Shown here: in pieces, positions 49,821 to 61,760 of the stretch | Position numbering within the stretch: the first letter of the stretch is position 1 | Layout: the number at the start of each line of letters is the position of its first letter | Assembly (NCBI RefSeq): GCF_036178145.1 | Contig: NZ_CP108067.1 | Coordinates: 6,833,501-6,897,500, forward strand | Reading direction: 5' to 3' | DNA from: Streptomyces sp. NBC_00273 | GTDB lineage: Bacteria; Actinomycetota; Actinomycetes; Streptomycetales; Streptomycetaceae | Length of the DNA: 64,000 nucleotides | Notes under the pieces: model-generated | Database searches by the model: none | What the model was told of the DNA's origin: nothing | Seen by the model: only the letters and a program-made list of their open reading frames with translations | Made by a program: the position numbers and the translations under genes

Positions 49821-50849
49821 GTGGCGTCCCACCGTCGACCCAAGCAGCCGAACCGCGCTCGTGTGACCGTGCTCACCTCGGTCGCGGCCGCGGCCGTCGC
49901 CCTCACCGCGCAGAGCGCCTCCGCCGCGCCGGCGAAGCCGAGCAAGGACGAGGTCAAGAGCCAGGTCGACGCGCTCTACGAAGAGGCGGAGCAGGCCACC
50001 GAGAAGTTCAACGGGGCCAAGGAGCGCCAGGACAAGCTGGAGAAGGAGATAGGCCAGCTGCAGGACCAGGTCGCGCGCGGCCAGGGCGAGCTCAACGACC
50101 TCCGCAGCACGCTCGGTTCGATGGCCAGCGCCCAGTACCGCAGCGGCGGCATCGATCCCTCCCTCGCGCTCCTCCTCTCCGAAGACCCCGACAGCTACCT
50201 CGACAAGGCCTCCTCCCTCGAGCACCTGAGCGCCAAGCAGGTCGAGGGGGTCCAGCGGATCCAGGACAAGCAGCGCACCCTCGCGCAGCAGCGCCAGGAG
50301 GCCGCCGGCAAGCTCGCCGACCTCGACGCCACCCGCAAGGAGCTCGGCGAGAAGAAGAAGGTCTCCACCGAGAAGCTCGCCGCGGCCCAGGCCCTCCTCA
50401 ACACCCTGACCGCCCAGGAGCGCGCGGCGATCAAGGACGAGGACACGCGCGCCAGCCGCGCCGACGGCCAGCGCGTCGACCTCGGCAACGTCAAGGCCTC
50501 CGGCCGCGCCGGAGCCGCCCTCGAAGCCGCCAAGACGAAGCTGGGCTTCACCTACCAGTCCGGCGGCACCGGCCCCACGGTCTACGACTGCTCCGGGCTG
50601 ACGCAGTGGGCCTACAAGCAGGCCGGCGTCAACATCAGCCGCGTCACCTTCACCCAGGTGAACGACGGCACCCGCATCGGCCGCAGCCAGCTCCAGCCCG
50701 GTGACCTGGTCTTCTTCTACGACGACCTGCACCACGTCGGCCTCTACGCCGGCAACAACATGACGCTGCACGCCTCGAACCCGCGCAGCGGCATCAAGTA
50801 CGAGTCCATGGACAACATGCCGTTCCAGTTCGGCGTCCGCGTCGGCTGA
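49821..50849 (+). CDS. secreted NlpC/P60 peptidoglycan endopeptidase (paralogue 1)
   Basis: 342 residues. Signal peptide (VASHRRPKQPNRARVTVLTS..., cut near SASA, about 35), a coiled-coil region (about 45-210) and a C-terminal NlpC/P60 domain with catalytic C257 (VYDCSGL) and the HHVGLYAG histidine. It would cut D-Glu-meso/LL-DAP linkages of cell wall peptides. GTG 49821 with AAGGAG nine bases upstream is preferred to an earlier in-frame start without signal-peptide form. Confidence 0.95.
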   Translation: MASHRRPKQPNRARVTVLTSVAAAAVALTAQSASAAPAKPSKDEVKSQVDALYEEAEQATEKFNGAKERQDKLEKEIGQLQDQVARGQGELNDLRSTLGSMASAQYRSGGIDPSLALLLSEDPDSYLDKASSLEHLSAKQVEGVQRIQDKQRTLAQQRQEAAGKLADLDATRKELGEKKKVSTEKLAAAQALLNTLTAQERAAIKDEDTRASRADGQRVDLGNVKASGRAGAALEAAKTKLGFTYQSGGTGPTVYDCSGLTQWAYKQAGVNISRVTFTQVNDGTRIGRSQLQPGDLVFFYDDLHHVGLYAGNNMTLHASNPRSGIKYESMDNMPFQFGVRVG

Positions 50850-50985
50850 TCCGCTCCGCCCCGCGGTCCGGGACGCCCCGTACGCCGCCCATCCGGGCGA
50901 ATTCCAAGGCTTCCCTCTGACCACACGCCCCGCCGGTGACCTGCGTCTCCTGCGGGGCGTCGGCATGTGTGCCCGCCGACGGTCG

Positions 50986-51015
50986 TTGGCCGGTGCGTGG
51001 TCGCGCCGCTACTGT
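50986..51015 (+). promoter_or_regulatory. Promoter of the second NlpC/P60 gene
   Basis: TTGGCC (50986-50991), 18-base spacer, TACTGT (51010-51015). Weaker -35 than that of paralogue 1. Confidence 0.5.
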
Positions 51016-51094
51016 CTGCCACCGCGGAACCCGGTACACGGCCGCCCACGGGGGGCGGACCCGGGCCCCGCACAGCGGAAGGGAGCGGTTCCAC

Positions 51095-52153
51095 GTGGCG
51101 TCCCATCGCCGGGCCGGGCTCGGCAGCCTCGACCGGAACACGAAGATCACCGTCCTCACCGCCGCCGCCGCGGCCACCGCCGCGGTCGCCATGACGGGCG
51201 TACCCGCGAACGCGGCCCCCGGCTTCCCGTACGAACCCGGCGGCGGGGCGAGAACGGGCATCAGCGCCCAGGTCGACCGCCTCTTCGAGGAGGCCGAGCA
51301 GGCCACCGAGCGCTTCAACGAGGCGGGTGAGAAGGCCGACCGGCTCCGCGTCGAGGTCAACCGGGCCCAGGACGCGGTGGCCCGCGGCCAGGAGCGCATC
51401 AACAGCCTGCGGGGCGTCCTCGGCACCTTCGCCGGGGCCCAGTACCGCAGCGGCGGGATCGATCCCGCCGTCGGGCTGATGCTGGCCGAGGACCCCGACG
51501 CGTACCTGGAGCGGGCCGCCGCCCTCGACCGGCTGACCGGCCGCCAGGCCCGCCAGCTCGACGAACTCCGCGAAGAGCAGCGCGAACTCGGTCAGGAGCG
51601 CCAGGAGGCCTCCCGCAAACTCGCCGAACTCGACGCCCTGCGTTCCGACGTGGCCCGGTACAAGAGCTCCGTCACCGCGAAGCTCGCGGCCGCCCGGCGC
51701 CTGCTCAACGCCATGCCCTCCGGCGAGCGGGCCGACTACGAACGCTCCTCGCGCTCGGGGGGCCGCCCCGAAGGGCTGCCCGAGCCGGGCTCCCTCGGCC
51801 CCTCCTCGGGACGCGCCGAGGCCGCCGTGAGGGCGGCCCGGGCCGCGGTCGGCCGGCCGTACGTGTGGGGCTCCACCGGCCCCAGCGGCTTCGACTGCTC
51901 CGGGCTGATGGTCTGGTCGTACCGGCAGGCCGGGGTCTCGCTGCCGCGCACCTCGCAGGCCCAGCGGCACGCCGGCCGGCGGGTGCCGCTGTCGCAGGCC
52001 CGCCCGGGCGACCTGGTGACGTACCGCTCGGACGCCAGCCACGTCGGCATGTACGTCGGCAACGGCCAGGTGGTGCACGCCCCGTACCCCGGGGCCCGGG
52101 TGCGCTACGACCCCGTCGGGATGATGCCCGTCTCCTCGGTGACCCGGCCCTAG
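51095..52153 (+). CDS. secreted NlpC/P60 peptidoglycan endopeptidase (paralogue 2)
   Basis: 352 residues, same layout as the preceding gene: signal peptide beginning VASHRRAG, coiled coil, and NlpC/P60 domain with C268 (GFDCSGL) and SHVGMYVG. Many segments match paralogue 1 (AQYRSGGIDP, EEAEQATE), so it arose by tandem duplication. It differs in an Arg/Ser-rich linker before the catalytic domain. GTG 51095 has GGAAGGGAG upstream. It has its own promoter candidate. Confidence 0.94.
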   Translation: MASHRRAGLGSLDRNTKITVLTAAAAATAAVAMTGVPANAAPGFPYEPGGGARTGISAQVDRLFEEAEQATERFNEAGEKADRLRVEVNRAQDAVARGQERINSLRGVLGTFAGAQYRSGGIDPAVGLMLAEDPDAYLERAAALDRLTGRQARQLDELREEQRELGQERQEASRKLAELDALRSDVARYKSSVTAKLAAARRLLNAMPSGERADYERSSRSGGRPEGLPEPGSLGPSSGRAEAAVRAARAAVGRPYVWGSTGPSGFDCSGLMVWSYRQAGVSLPRTSQAQRHAGRRVPLSQARPGDLVTYRSDASHVGMYVGNGQVVHAPYPGARVRYDPVGMMPVSSVTRP

Positions 52154-52226
52154 GGGGTGTCTTGTCGGGCGAGCCCGGCCTGATCGGCAAGACGCCCCTG
52201 ACCGCACCCGTGCGTACGATCGTCGG

Positions 52227-53342
52227 ATGCCCCCCGTCCGCCGGTCCCTCGCACGCGTGCTGCCGCTCCTGCTGAGCGCGCTGCTCGCCGGGTGCGGCGC
52301 GCCCGCTCCGCGCGACGGCGCCGAGCGGGACATCCGGGAGGCCGTCGCCGCCTGGTCGCGGACGCCGCCCGAGCGGCTCGCCGGGATCCCGCTGGAGGGC
52401 TGGGCGTACGAGGTCTCCGCGGTCCGGCGGGAGGGCGCCGGGGCCACCGTCCGGGCGGAGCTGCACTACCGGCTGACCGGCTACGACGCGGCCGCGGCCG
52501 GCTCGGCGCGCGAAGTGCGCCTGACCCGGGACGGCGGGCGGTGGCTGGTCACCGGGGACCGGGCCGCGCCGGGCGCGTTGCCGCAGCTGTGGGACCAGGG
52601 CCCGGTGTCGGTGGTCCGCGGGACGCACTCGCTGGTGCTGGGCGTGGGTCAGGAGGCGGGGACGCTGTCCGCGATCGCGGCCGAGGCCGACCGGGCGGTG
52701 CCCGCGGCGGGCGCCGCCTGGCCGCAGCCCTGGGCGGGCCGGGCCGTGGTACTGGTCCCCGGGTCCCTGGAGCGGATGGCGGAGCTGCTGGGCCGTCCTG
52801 CGGCCGAGTACCGGGGCATGGGGGCCGTCACGACGGGCCGGGTGGGCGCGGCCCCCGCCCCCGCCGACCGGGTCGTCGTGAACCCGCAGGGGTGGGCGGA
52901 GCTCAGCCCTGCGGGCCGCGGGGTCATCCTGACCCACGAGGTCACCCATGTGGCCACCCGGGCGGCGACCACCGCCACCACCCCGCTGTGGCTCTCCGAG
53001 GGCTTCGCGGACTGGGCCGCCTACCGCGGCACCCCGGCCACTGCGGAGCAGGCCGCCCCGGCGCTGGCCCGGGCCGTACGGCGGGGCGAGGTGCCCGGCG
53101 AGCTGCCCCGGGCGGAGGACTTCGCCTTCGGCGGCGACCCGGAGGCGCTGGCCCGGGCGTACGAGGGCGCCTGGCTGGCCTGCAGGCTGATCGCGGGGAG
53201 ATGGGGCGAGGCGGCGCTCGTGGACCTGTACGGGAGGGCGGGGCGCGAACCGTGGCCGGTGGCGGTGCGGGGCGCCCTCGGAACGGACCCGGACGCATGG
53301 GCGAAGGACTGGCAGGAGGCCCTGCGGGCGGAGTTCCGCTGA
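52227..53342 (+). CDS. lipoprotein with zinc-metallopeptidase motif
   Basis: 371 residues. Lipoprotein signal ending LLAGC (about C23), an N-terminal NTF2-like/adapter region, then H237-E-V-T-H241 with downstream E258 (WLSEGFADW), the gluzincin arrangement of the M1/MA-like peptidases. It would act on the outer face of the membrane; substrate unknown. ATG 52227. It ends 23 bp before the PimB-like gene. Confidence 0.85.
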   Translation: MPPVRRSLARVLPLLLSALLAGCGAPAPRDGAERDIREAVAAWSRTPPERLAGIPLEGWAYEVSAVRREGAGATVRAELHYRLTGYDAAAAGSAREVRLTRDGGRWLVTGDRAAPGALPQLWDQGPVSVVRGTHSLVLGVGQEAGTLSAIAAEADRAVPAAGAAWPQPWAGRAVVLVPGSLERMAELLGRPAAEYRGMGAVTTGRVGAAPAPADRVVVNPQGWAELSPAGRGVILTHEVTHVATRAATTATTPLWLSEGFADWAAYRGTPATAEQAAPALARAVRRGEVPGELPRAEDFAFGGDPEALARAYEGAWLACRLIAGRWGEAALVDLYGRAGREPWPVAVRGALGTDPDAWAKDWQEALRAEFR

Positions 53343-53365
53343 GGGCGTCCGGTACGTTGGCAGCG

Positions 53366-54508
53366 ATGCACAAGACGCTGATCGTGACCAACGACTTCCC
53401 GCCGCGACCGGGCGGCATCCAGGCCTTCCTGCACAACATGGCACTACGGCTGGATCCCGACCGGATCGTCGTCTACGCCTCCACCTGGAAGCACAGCGCG
53501 GAGGGCCGCGAGGCCACCGCGGCCTTCGACGCGGAGCAGCCGTTCCAGGTGGTCCGCGACCGTACGACGATGCTGCTGCCGACCCCGCGCGTCACGCGGC
53601 GGGCGGTGGGCCTGCTGCGCGAACACGGCTGCGAGTCCGTGTGGTTCGGGGCGGCGGCCCCGCTCGGGCTGATGGGCCCCGCGCTGCGGCGGGCGGGCGC
53701 GCGGCGGATCGTGGCGACCACCCACGGACACGAGGCGGGCTGGGCCCAGCTGCCGGCCGCGCGGCAGTTGCTGCGCCGGATCGGCGAGGGCACGGACACG
53801 CTGACCTACCTGGGGGAGTACACGCGCTCGCGGATCGCCTCGGCGGTGACGGACCGGGCGGCGGCCCGGATGGTGCAACTCCCGCCGGGGGTGGACGAGA
53901 AGACCTTCCACCCCGGATCGGGCGGGGCCGAGGTCCGGGCCCGGCTCGGGCTGACGGACCGGCCGGTGGTCGTCTGCGTCTCCCGGCTGGTGCCGCGCAA
54001 GGGGCAGGACACGCTGATCGAGGCGATGCCGCGGATCCTGGCGGCGGTGCCGGACGCGGTACTGCTGATCGTGGGCGGCGGGCCCTACGAGGCGGACCTG
54101 CGGGAGCTGGCCGTCTCCACCGGGGTCTCGGACTCCGTCGTCTTCACCGGAGCCGTCCCGTGGTCGGAACTCGCGGCCCACTACGGCGCGGGTGACGTCT
54201 TCGCCATGCCCTGCCGGACCCGCCGGGGCGGGCTGGACGTGGAGGGGCTCGGCATCGTCTACCTGGAGGCCTCGGCCACGGGCCTGCCGGTGATCGCGGG
54301 CGACTCGGGCGGGGCGCCGGACGCGGTGCTGGACGGCGAGACGGGCTGGGTCGTGCGGGGCGGATCCCCCGAGGACGCGGCGGACCGGATCGTCACCCTG
54401 CTGAAGGATCCGGACCTGCGCCGCCGGATGGGCGAGCGGGGCCGCGAATGGGTCGAGGAGAAATGGCGCTGGGACCTCCTGGCGGAACGCCTGCGCGAGC
54501 TGCTGTAG
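53366..54508 (+). CDS. GT4 glycosyltransferase, PimB-like mannosyltransferase
   Basis: 380 residues, GT-B fold. N-terminal acceptor loop FPPRPGGIQAFLHNMA, and C-terminal donor site with CVSRLVPRKGQD and the E-x7-E motif EGLGIVYLE. The similarity is to PimB', which adds the second mannose to phosphatidylinositol mannoside from GDP-mannose; another lipid acceptor is possible. ATG 53366. The stop is followed by a dispersed repeat. Confidence 0.88.
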   Translation: MHKTLIVTNDFPPRPGGIQAFLHNMALRLDPDRIVVYASTWKHSAEGREATAAFDAEQPFQVVRDRTTMLLPTPRVTRRAVGLLREHGCESVWFGAAAPLGLMGPALRRAGARRIVATTHGHEAGWAQLPAARQLLRRIGEGTDTLTYLGEYTRSRIASAVTDRAAARMVQLPPGVDEKTFHPGSGGAEVRARLGLTDRPVVVCVSRLVPRKGQDTLIEAMPRILAAVPDAVLLIVGGGPYEADLRELAVSTGVSDSVVFTGAVPWSELAAHYGAGDVFAMPCRTRRGGLDVEGLGIVYLEASATGLPVIAGDSGGAPDAVLDGETGWVVRGGSPEDAADRIVTLLKDPDLRRRMGERGREWVEEKWRWDLLAERLRELL

Positions 54509-54566
54509 CCGGTGCGGTGCGGCGCGGCGCCGCTGCCGGGGGCCCTGCCCCCGGACCCCCGCGCCC

Positions 54567-54716
54567 CAAACGCCGGCGGGGCTGAATTCGGCTGCTGCCG
54601 TTCGCCTGGCGGGGCTGGAACTGTCGGCCCGCGCCGGCAAAGTCCAGCCCCGCCAGGGGGCACCTCCCAGCGGTAGCTGGGGGAGTTTGAGGAGCGGGGT
54701 TCGGGGGCGGAGCCCC
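54567..54716. repeat. Modular inverted repeat, copy D (rearranged), in a 316-bp gene-free stretch
   Basis: An arm-like segment (54567-54584), then CCAGCCCCGCC (54644-54654) directly joined to the 31-base hairpin module (54655-54685) and TTTGAGGAGCGGGG, then the GGGGGC-GGA-GCCCC hairpin. Compared with copies A and B the hairpin module sits inside the arm. The rest of 54509-54824 shows no gene. Confidence 0.75.
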
Positions 54717-54758
54717 GGCGGCGGAGCCGCTGGCGACGGGCCGCGTAGCCATGCCTGA

Positions 54759-56441
<1,683 letters not shown>

Positions 56442-56453
56442 ACAAGCGGCGGA

Positions 56454-58250
<1,797 letters not shown>

Positions 58251-58480
58251 GACTGCTGCTCCTCTGGGCGCCATCGCCACCATGTGGACCGACCGGACGT
58301 TACCCACCGGTAGTGGGTTCCCGATAGGGGGAACCGGCCAGATGTTCCGTGCGTCACATTCTGTACTTACCCCGCCTCGCCCCAACGTGCCGACAGTAGT
58401 CGACCCCGCCTGCGACTCGGAAGTAACCGCAGGTCCGGCCGCCTCTCCCACCCCCTCTACCCGCCGCCACCAGGCAGCTC

Positions 58481-58486
58481 TAGGGT
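58481..58486 (+). promoter_or_regulatory. -10 element of a leaderless transcript
   Basis: TAGGGT ends seven bases before ATG 58494, the typical spacing for a leaderless Streptomyces mRNA; no Shine-Dalgarno precedes the ATG. Confidence 0.55.
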
Positions 58487-58493
58487 TGGCCGC

Positions 58494-59345
58494 ATGGCTG
58501 GAGGCATGCGGGGACAGCAGTTCGGCACGAGCGGATCAGGCCGTGGGGCAGACCGCGGGGCGGGGCGCGGGGCAGGCCGCACCCGGGTCCACGTCGTGAG
58601 CGACGTGCACGGCAACACCGAGGCCCTCACCCGGGCGGGCGACGGCGCCGACGCCCTCGTCTGCCTCGGTGACCTCGTGCTCTTCCTCGACTACGCCGAC
58701 CACTCGCGCGGGATCTTCCCCGACCTGTTCGGCGTCGAGAACGCCGACCGGATCGTCGAGCTGCGCACCGCGCGCCGCTTCGACGAGGCCCGCGCCTTCG
58801 GCCGGGAGCTGTGGGCCGGCCTGGACCGGGACACCCTCATCGAGGGCGCCGTGCGCCGCCAGTACGCGCAGATGTTCGCCGCCTTCCCCACCCCCACGTA
58901 CGCCACCTACGGCAACGTCGACATCCCGGGTCTGTGGCCCGAGTACGCCGACCGCCACGGCCTCACGGTGCTCGACGGCCAGCGGGTGGAGATCGGCGGC
59001 CGCGTCTTCGGCTTCGTCGGCGGCGGACTGCCCTCCCCGATGCGCACCCCGTACGAGGTGGACCCGGAGGAGTACGCCGCCAAGGTGGAGGCCCTCGGCG
59101 AGGTGGACGTGCTCTGCTCGCACATCCCGCCGGAAGTGCCCGAGCTCTGCTACGACACCGTCGCCCGCCGCTTCGAACGCGGCAGCGAGGCCCTGCTCGC
59201 CGCGATCCGCCGCACCCGCCCCCGGTACGCCCTCTTCGGACACGTCCACCAGCCGCTCGCCCGCCGCATGCGCATCGGGAGCACCGAGTGCGTGAACGTG
59301 GGCCACTTCGCGGCCACCGGCCGGCCCTGGGTCCTCGAATGGTAG
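58494..59345 (+). CDS. metallophosphoesterase
   Basis: 283 residues. Calcineurin-like motifs in order: SDVHGN, CLGDLVLF, YGNVDIPG, CSHIPP and FGHVHQP, which carry the two-metal site. A phosphodiesterase acting on an unknown phosphoester. ATG 58494 is probably leaderless; ATG 58506 is an in-frame alternative with a weak GGAGGC. The first 30 residues are Gly/Arg-rich. Confidence 0.9.
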   Translation: MAGGMRGQQFGTSGSGRGADRGAGRGAGRTRVHVVSDVHGNTEALTRAGDGADALVCLGDLVLFLDYADHSRGIFPDLFGVENADRIVELRTARRFDEARAFGRELWAGLDRDTLIEGAVRRQYAQMFAAFPTPTYATYGNVDIPGLWPEYADRHGLTVLDGQRVEIGGRVFGFVGGGLPSPMRTPYEVDPEEYAAKVEALGEVDVLCSHIPPEVPELCYDTVARRFERGSEALLAAIRRTRPRYALFGHVHQPLARRMRIGSTECVNVGHFAATGRPWVLEW

Positions 59346-59368
59346 GGATCCGGCCGCTTCGCGGCGGG

Positions 59369-59387
59369 CTCCCGCAGGGTGCGGGAG
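59369..59387. terminator. Hairpin after the metallophosphoesterase gene
   Basis: 8-bp perfect stem (59369-59376 with 59380-59387), GGG loop. Confidence 0.5.
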
Positions 59388-59462
59388 GCGCTGGAGTGGC
59401 GACGTCCACACGCGCGGTAGCCTTCACGCGGCGGCCACAGGCCGCACACGTCCTCGAACTTG

Positions 59463-59490
59463 CCCAGCGGCCGCTGGGAGGTACCACCCC
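59463..59490. repeat. Fragment of the dispersed hairpin module
   Basis: 16-bp perfect palindrome (59463-59478) followed by GAGGTACCACCC resembles the CCCAGC...GCTGGGAGGTGCCCCC module of copies A and B. It lies just before the SRPBCC gene. Confidence 0.5.
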
Positions 59491-59511
59491 CAGCCCGGAG
59501 GAGCGACCGCG

Positions 59512-59952
59512 ATGGCGGAACACACCAGCTCAAGCATCACGATCGAGGCTGCGCCCACCGACGTGATGGCCGTGATCGCCGACTTCGCCCGGTACCCCGA
59601 GTGGACCGGCGAGGTGAAGGAGGCCGAGGTGCTGGCCACCGATGCCGAGGGGCGCGCCGAGAAGGTCCGCCTGCTGCTCGACGCGGGCGCGATCAAGGAC
59701 GACCACACCCTCGCCTACAGCTGGAAGGGCACCGACGAGGTCAGCTGGACCCTGGACAAGTCCCAGATGCTGCGCCAGCTGGACGGCTCCTACCGGCTGA
59801 CCCCCGTCGACGGCGGCAAGCGCACCGAGGTCACCTACCAGCTGACCGTCGACGTCAAGATCCCCATGCTCGGCATGATTAAGCGCAAGGCCGAGAAGGT
59901 CATCATCGACCGCGCGCTCGCGGGCCTGAAGAAGCGCGTCGAAACCGTCTGA
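59512..59952 (+). CDS. SRPBCC (START-like) lipid-binding protein
   Basis: 146 residues: ITIEAAPTDVMAVIADFARYPEW is the START-like opening with the conserved Pro-Trp of polyketide cyclase/CoxG-like proteins. The fold binds hydrophobic molecules; no catalytic residue is evident. ATG 59512 has GGAGGAGCG upstream. It is followed by the ArsA-like gene after 46 bp. Confidence 0.88.
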   Translation: MAEHTSSSITIEAAPTDVMAVIADFARYPEWTGEVKEAEVLATDAEGRAEKVRLLLDAGAIKDDHTLAYSWKGTDEVSWTLDKSQMLRQLDGSYRLTPVDGGKRTEVTYQLTVDVKIPMLGMIKRKAEKVIIDRALAGLKKRVETV

Positions 59953-59998
59953 TCCCGCTTCCCGCTTCCCGCTTTCGGCACACCGGAGCACCCGCACC

Positions 59999-61156
59999 AT
60001 GCACACCTTGCTGATCACCGGCCCCGGCGGGGCCGGGCGGACCACCGTGGCGGCGGCCACCGCCCTCGCCGCGGCCCGCGACGGGCGGCGGGTACTGCTG
60101 CTCTCCGGCGACGTCGGAGACCCCCTCACCGCCCTGGTCGGCGACCCGGCCGCCCCCGGGCTGCGGGTGGCCCGGGTGGACTCCGGCGAGGAGTTCCGCG
60201 ACGAGCTCGTCGCCCTCCAGCAGCGCGGATCCGCCCTGCTCGGCATGGTCGGGGCCCGGCCGCTGGGCGCCGAGGAGATCACCGAACTGCCCGGCGCCGA
60301 GGAGTTCGCCCTGCTCCGCGCCCTGCGACGGGCCGCCGCCGCGCCCGACACCGACCTCGTCGTCGTCGACATGCCGCCGCTCCAGCAGGCCGTGGCCACC
60401 CTGGCCCTCCCCGCCCAGCTGCGCCGCTACCTCGCCCGGCTGCTGCCCGCCGAGCGGCAGGCCGCCCGCGCCCTGCGCCCGGTACTGGCCCAGCTGGCCG
60501 GCGTACCCATGCCCGCGCAGTGGCTCTACGAGACCGCCGCCCGCTGGGACGAGGAGCTGGCCGCCGTCCAGGCCGTCGTCGAGGCCGACACCACCGAGCT
60601 GCGGCTGGTCGCCGAGCCCGGCCCGGCCGCCGCCGACGCGCTGCGCCTCGGCCGGCTCGGACTCGCCCTGCAGCCGCTGCCCGTCTCCGCCCTCGTCGCC
60701 AACCGCACCGTGCCGGCGGAATCCGCCGACCCCTGGCTCGCCGGGCTCGCCGCCCAGCAGCAGAAGTACGCCGCCGAGTGGGCCGCCGAGCTCCCGGTGG
60801 TGGCGCTCGCCCACCTCGGCCGCGACCCGCGCGGCCCGCAGGACCTGGAGCTGCTCGCCGCCGCCGACGCCCTCGTGCCCGAGGCGCCCGCACCCCGCCG
60901 CGCCTGGGCCGTCGAGGACCACCTCGCCGAGGACGGGGTGCTCGTCTGGGTGGTACCGCTGCCCGGCGCGCACAAGAGCGACCTCGACCTCGTCCGCCGC
61001 GGCGACGAGCTGCTGCTCACCGCCGGCCCCCACCGCAGGATCGTTCCGCTCCCCGCGGCGCTGCGCCGTTGCACCGTCTCCGGCGCCGCCCTCGTCGAGG
61101 GGGAGCTCCGCGTCCGGTTCACCCCCGACCCGGGACTGTGGCCCCGCACGCGATGA
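59999..61156 (+). CDS. ArsA/GET3-like ATPase with altered P-loop
   Basis: 385 residues in the arsenical pump ATPase family. The Walker A region reads GPGGAGRTT (residues 8-16), where the family has GKGGVGKTT; the signature lysine is Pro9 and the Walker lysine is Arg14. Later family blocks, such as VVDMPP and VANRTVP, are kept. ATP binding may be weakened, or it may use the site only for structure. ATG 59999. It is probably in one transcript with the SRPBCC protein and the DUF5304 gene. Confidence 0.85.
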   Translation: MHTLLITGPGGAGRTTVAAATALAAARDGRRVLLLSGDVGDPLTALVGDPAAPGLRVARVDSGEEFRDELVALQQRGSALLGMVGARPLGAEEITELPGAEEFALLRALRRAAAAPDTDLVVVDMPPLQQAVATLALPAQLRRYLARLLPAERQAARALRPVLAQLAGVPMPAQWLYETAARWDEELAAVQAVVEADTTELRLVAEPGPAAADALRLGRLGLALQPLPVSALVANRTVPAESADPWLAGLAAQQQKYAAEWAAELPVVALAHLGRDPRGPQDLELLAAADALVPEAPAPRRAWAVEDHLAEDGVLVWVVPLPGAHKSDLDLVRRGDELLLTAGPHRRIVPLPAALRRCTVSGAALVEGELRVRFTPDPGLWPRTR

Positions 61157-61234
61157 ACCCCTTACCCCCGTTCGGGTACCGTCGAAGGTAGTCCGTACCG
61201 CACGTCCAGCAGCCGCCGCAGGAGAGAGTCCGCC

Positions 61235-61699
61235 ATGAGCGAGGCCACCGACCGTCCCACCGACGACGACGCGTGGGCCAAGGCCTGCGCCGAGGACCTC
61301 GCCGCCGAGAAGGAGCGCCTGCGCGGACAGGAGCAGGCCGCGGCCGGCGGCACCGGCACCGCCGCCGAGGAGCTCTTCAAGCTCTTCGAAGCCGTCGCCG
61401 ACAAGGTGTCCGGGCTGAACAACCCGCTGCTCGGCGTGGCCGCGCAGGGTGCGGTGCGCCAGTTCGTCGACCAGGCCAAGACCGCCGCCAAGCCCGTCAT
61501 CGAGCGCAACCCGGAGGTCTTCGACCACCTCGCGGCCGCCGGATCCGAACTCCTCGCCGCCTACCGCTCGGCCGTCGAGGGCCACGAGCGCCGCTGGACG
61601 CGGGGCGAACCCCCGGCCCCCCGGCAGGCGTCCCACGACCGCGACCCCCGGGACGACGGCCCCGACGACGGCCCCTCCGAGCGGATCGATCTCGACTGA
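61235..61699 (+). CDS. DUF5304 protein
   Basis: 154 residues, helical with an acidic, Asp/Pro-rich tail and no membrane segment. DDDAWAKACAEDLAAE opens it. The family is actinobacterial, function unknown. ATG 61235 with CAGGAGAGA upstream. It lies between the ArsA-like and glucokinase genes in the same direction. Confidence 0.85.
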   Translation: MSEATDRPTDDDAWAKACAEDLAAEKERLRGQEQAAAGGTGTAAEELFKLFEAVADKVSGLNNPLLGVAAQGAVRQFVDQAKTAAKPVIERNPEVFDHLAAAGSELLAAYRSAVEGHERRWTRGEPPAPRQASHDRDPRDDGPDDGPSERIDLD

Positions 61700-61760
61700 T
61701 CCCCCGGAAGCCTCGGGTACCGTTGGCGGTGGCGGGGTTTGACCGGAAACCGAGGGACTA

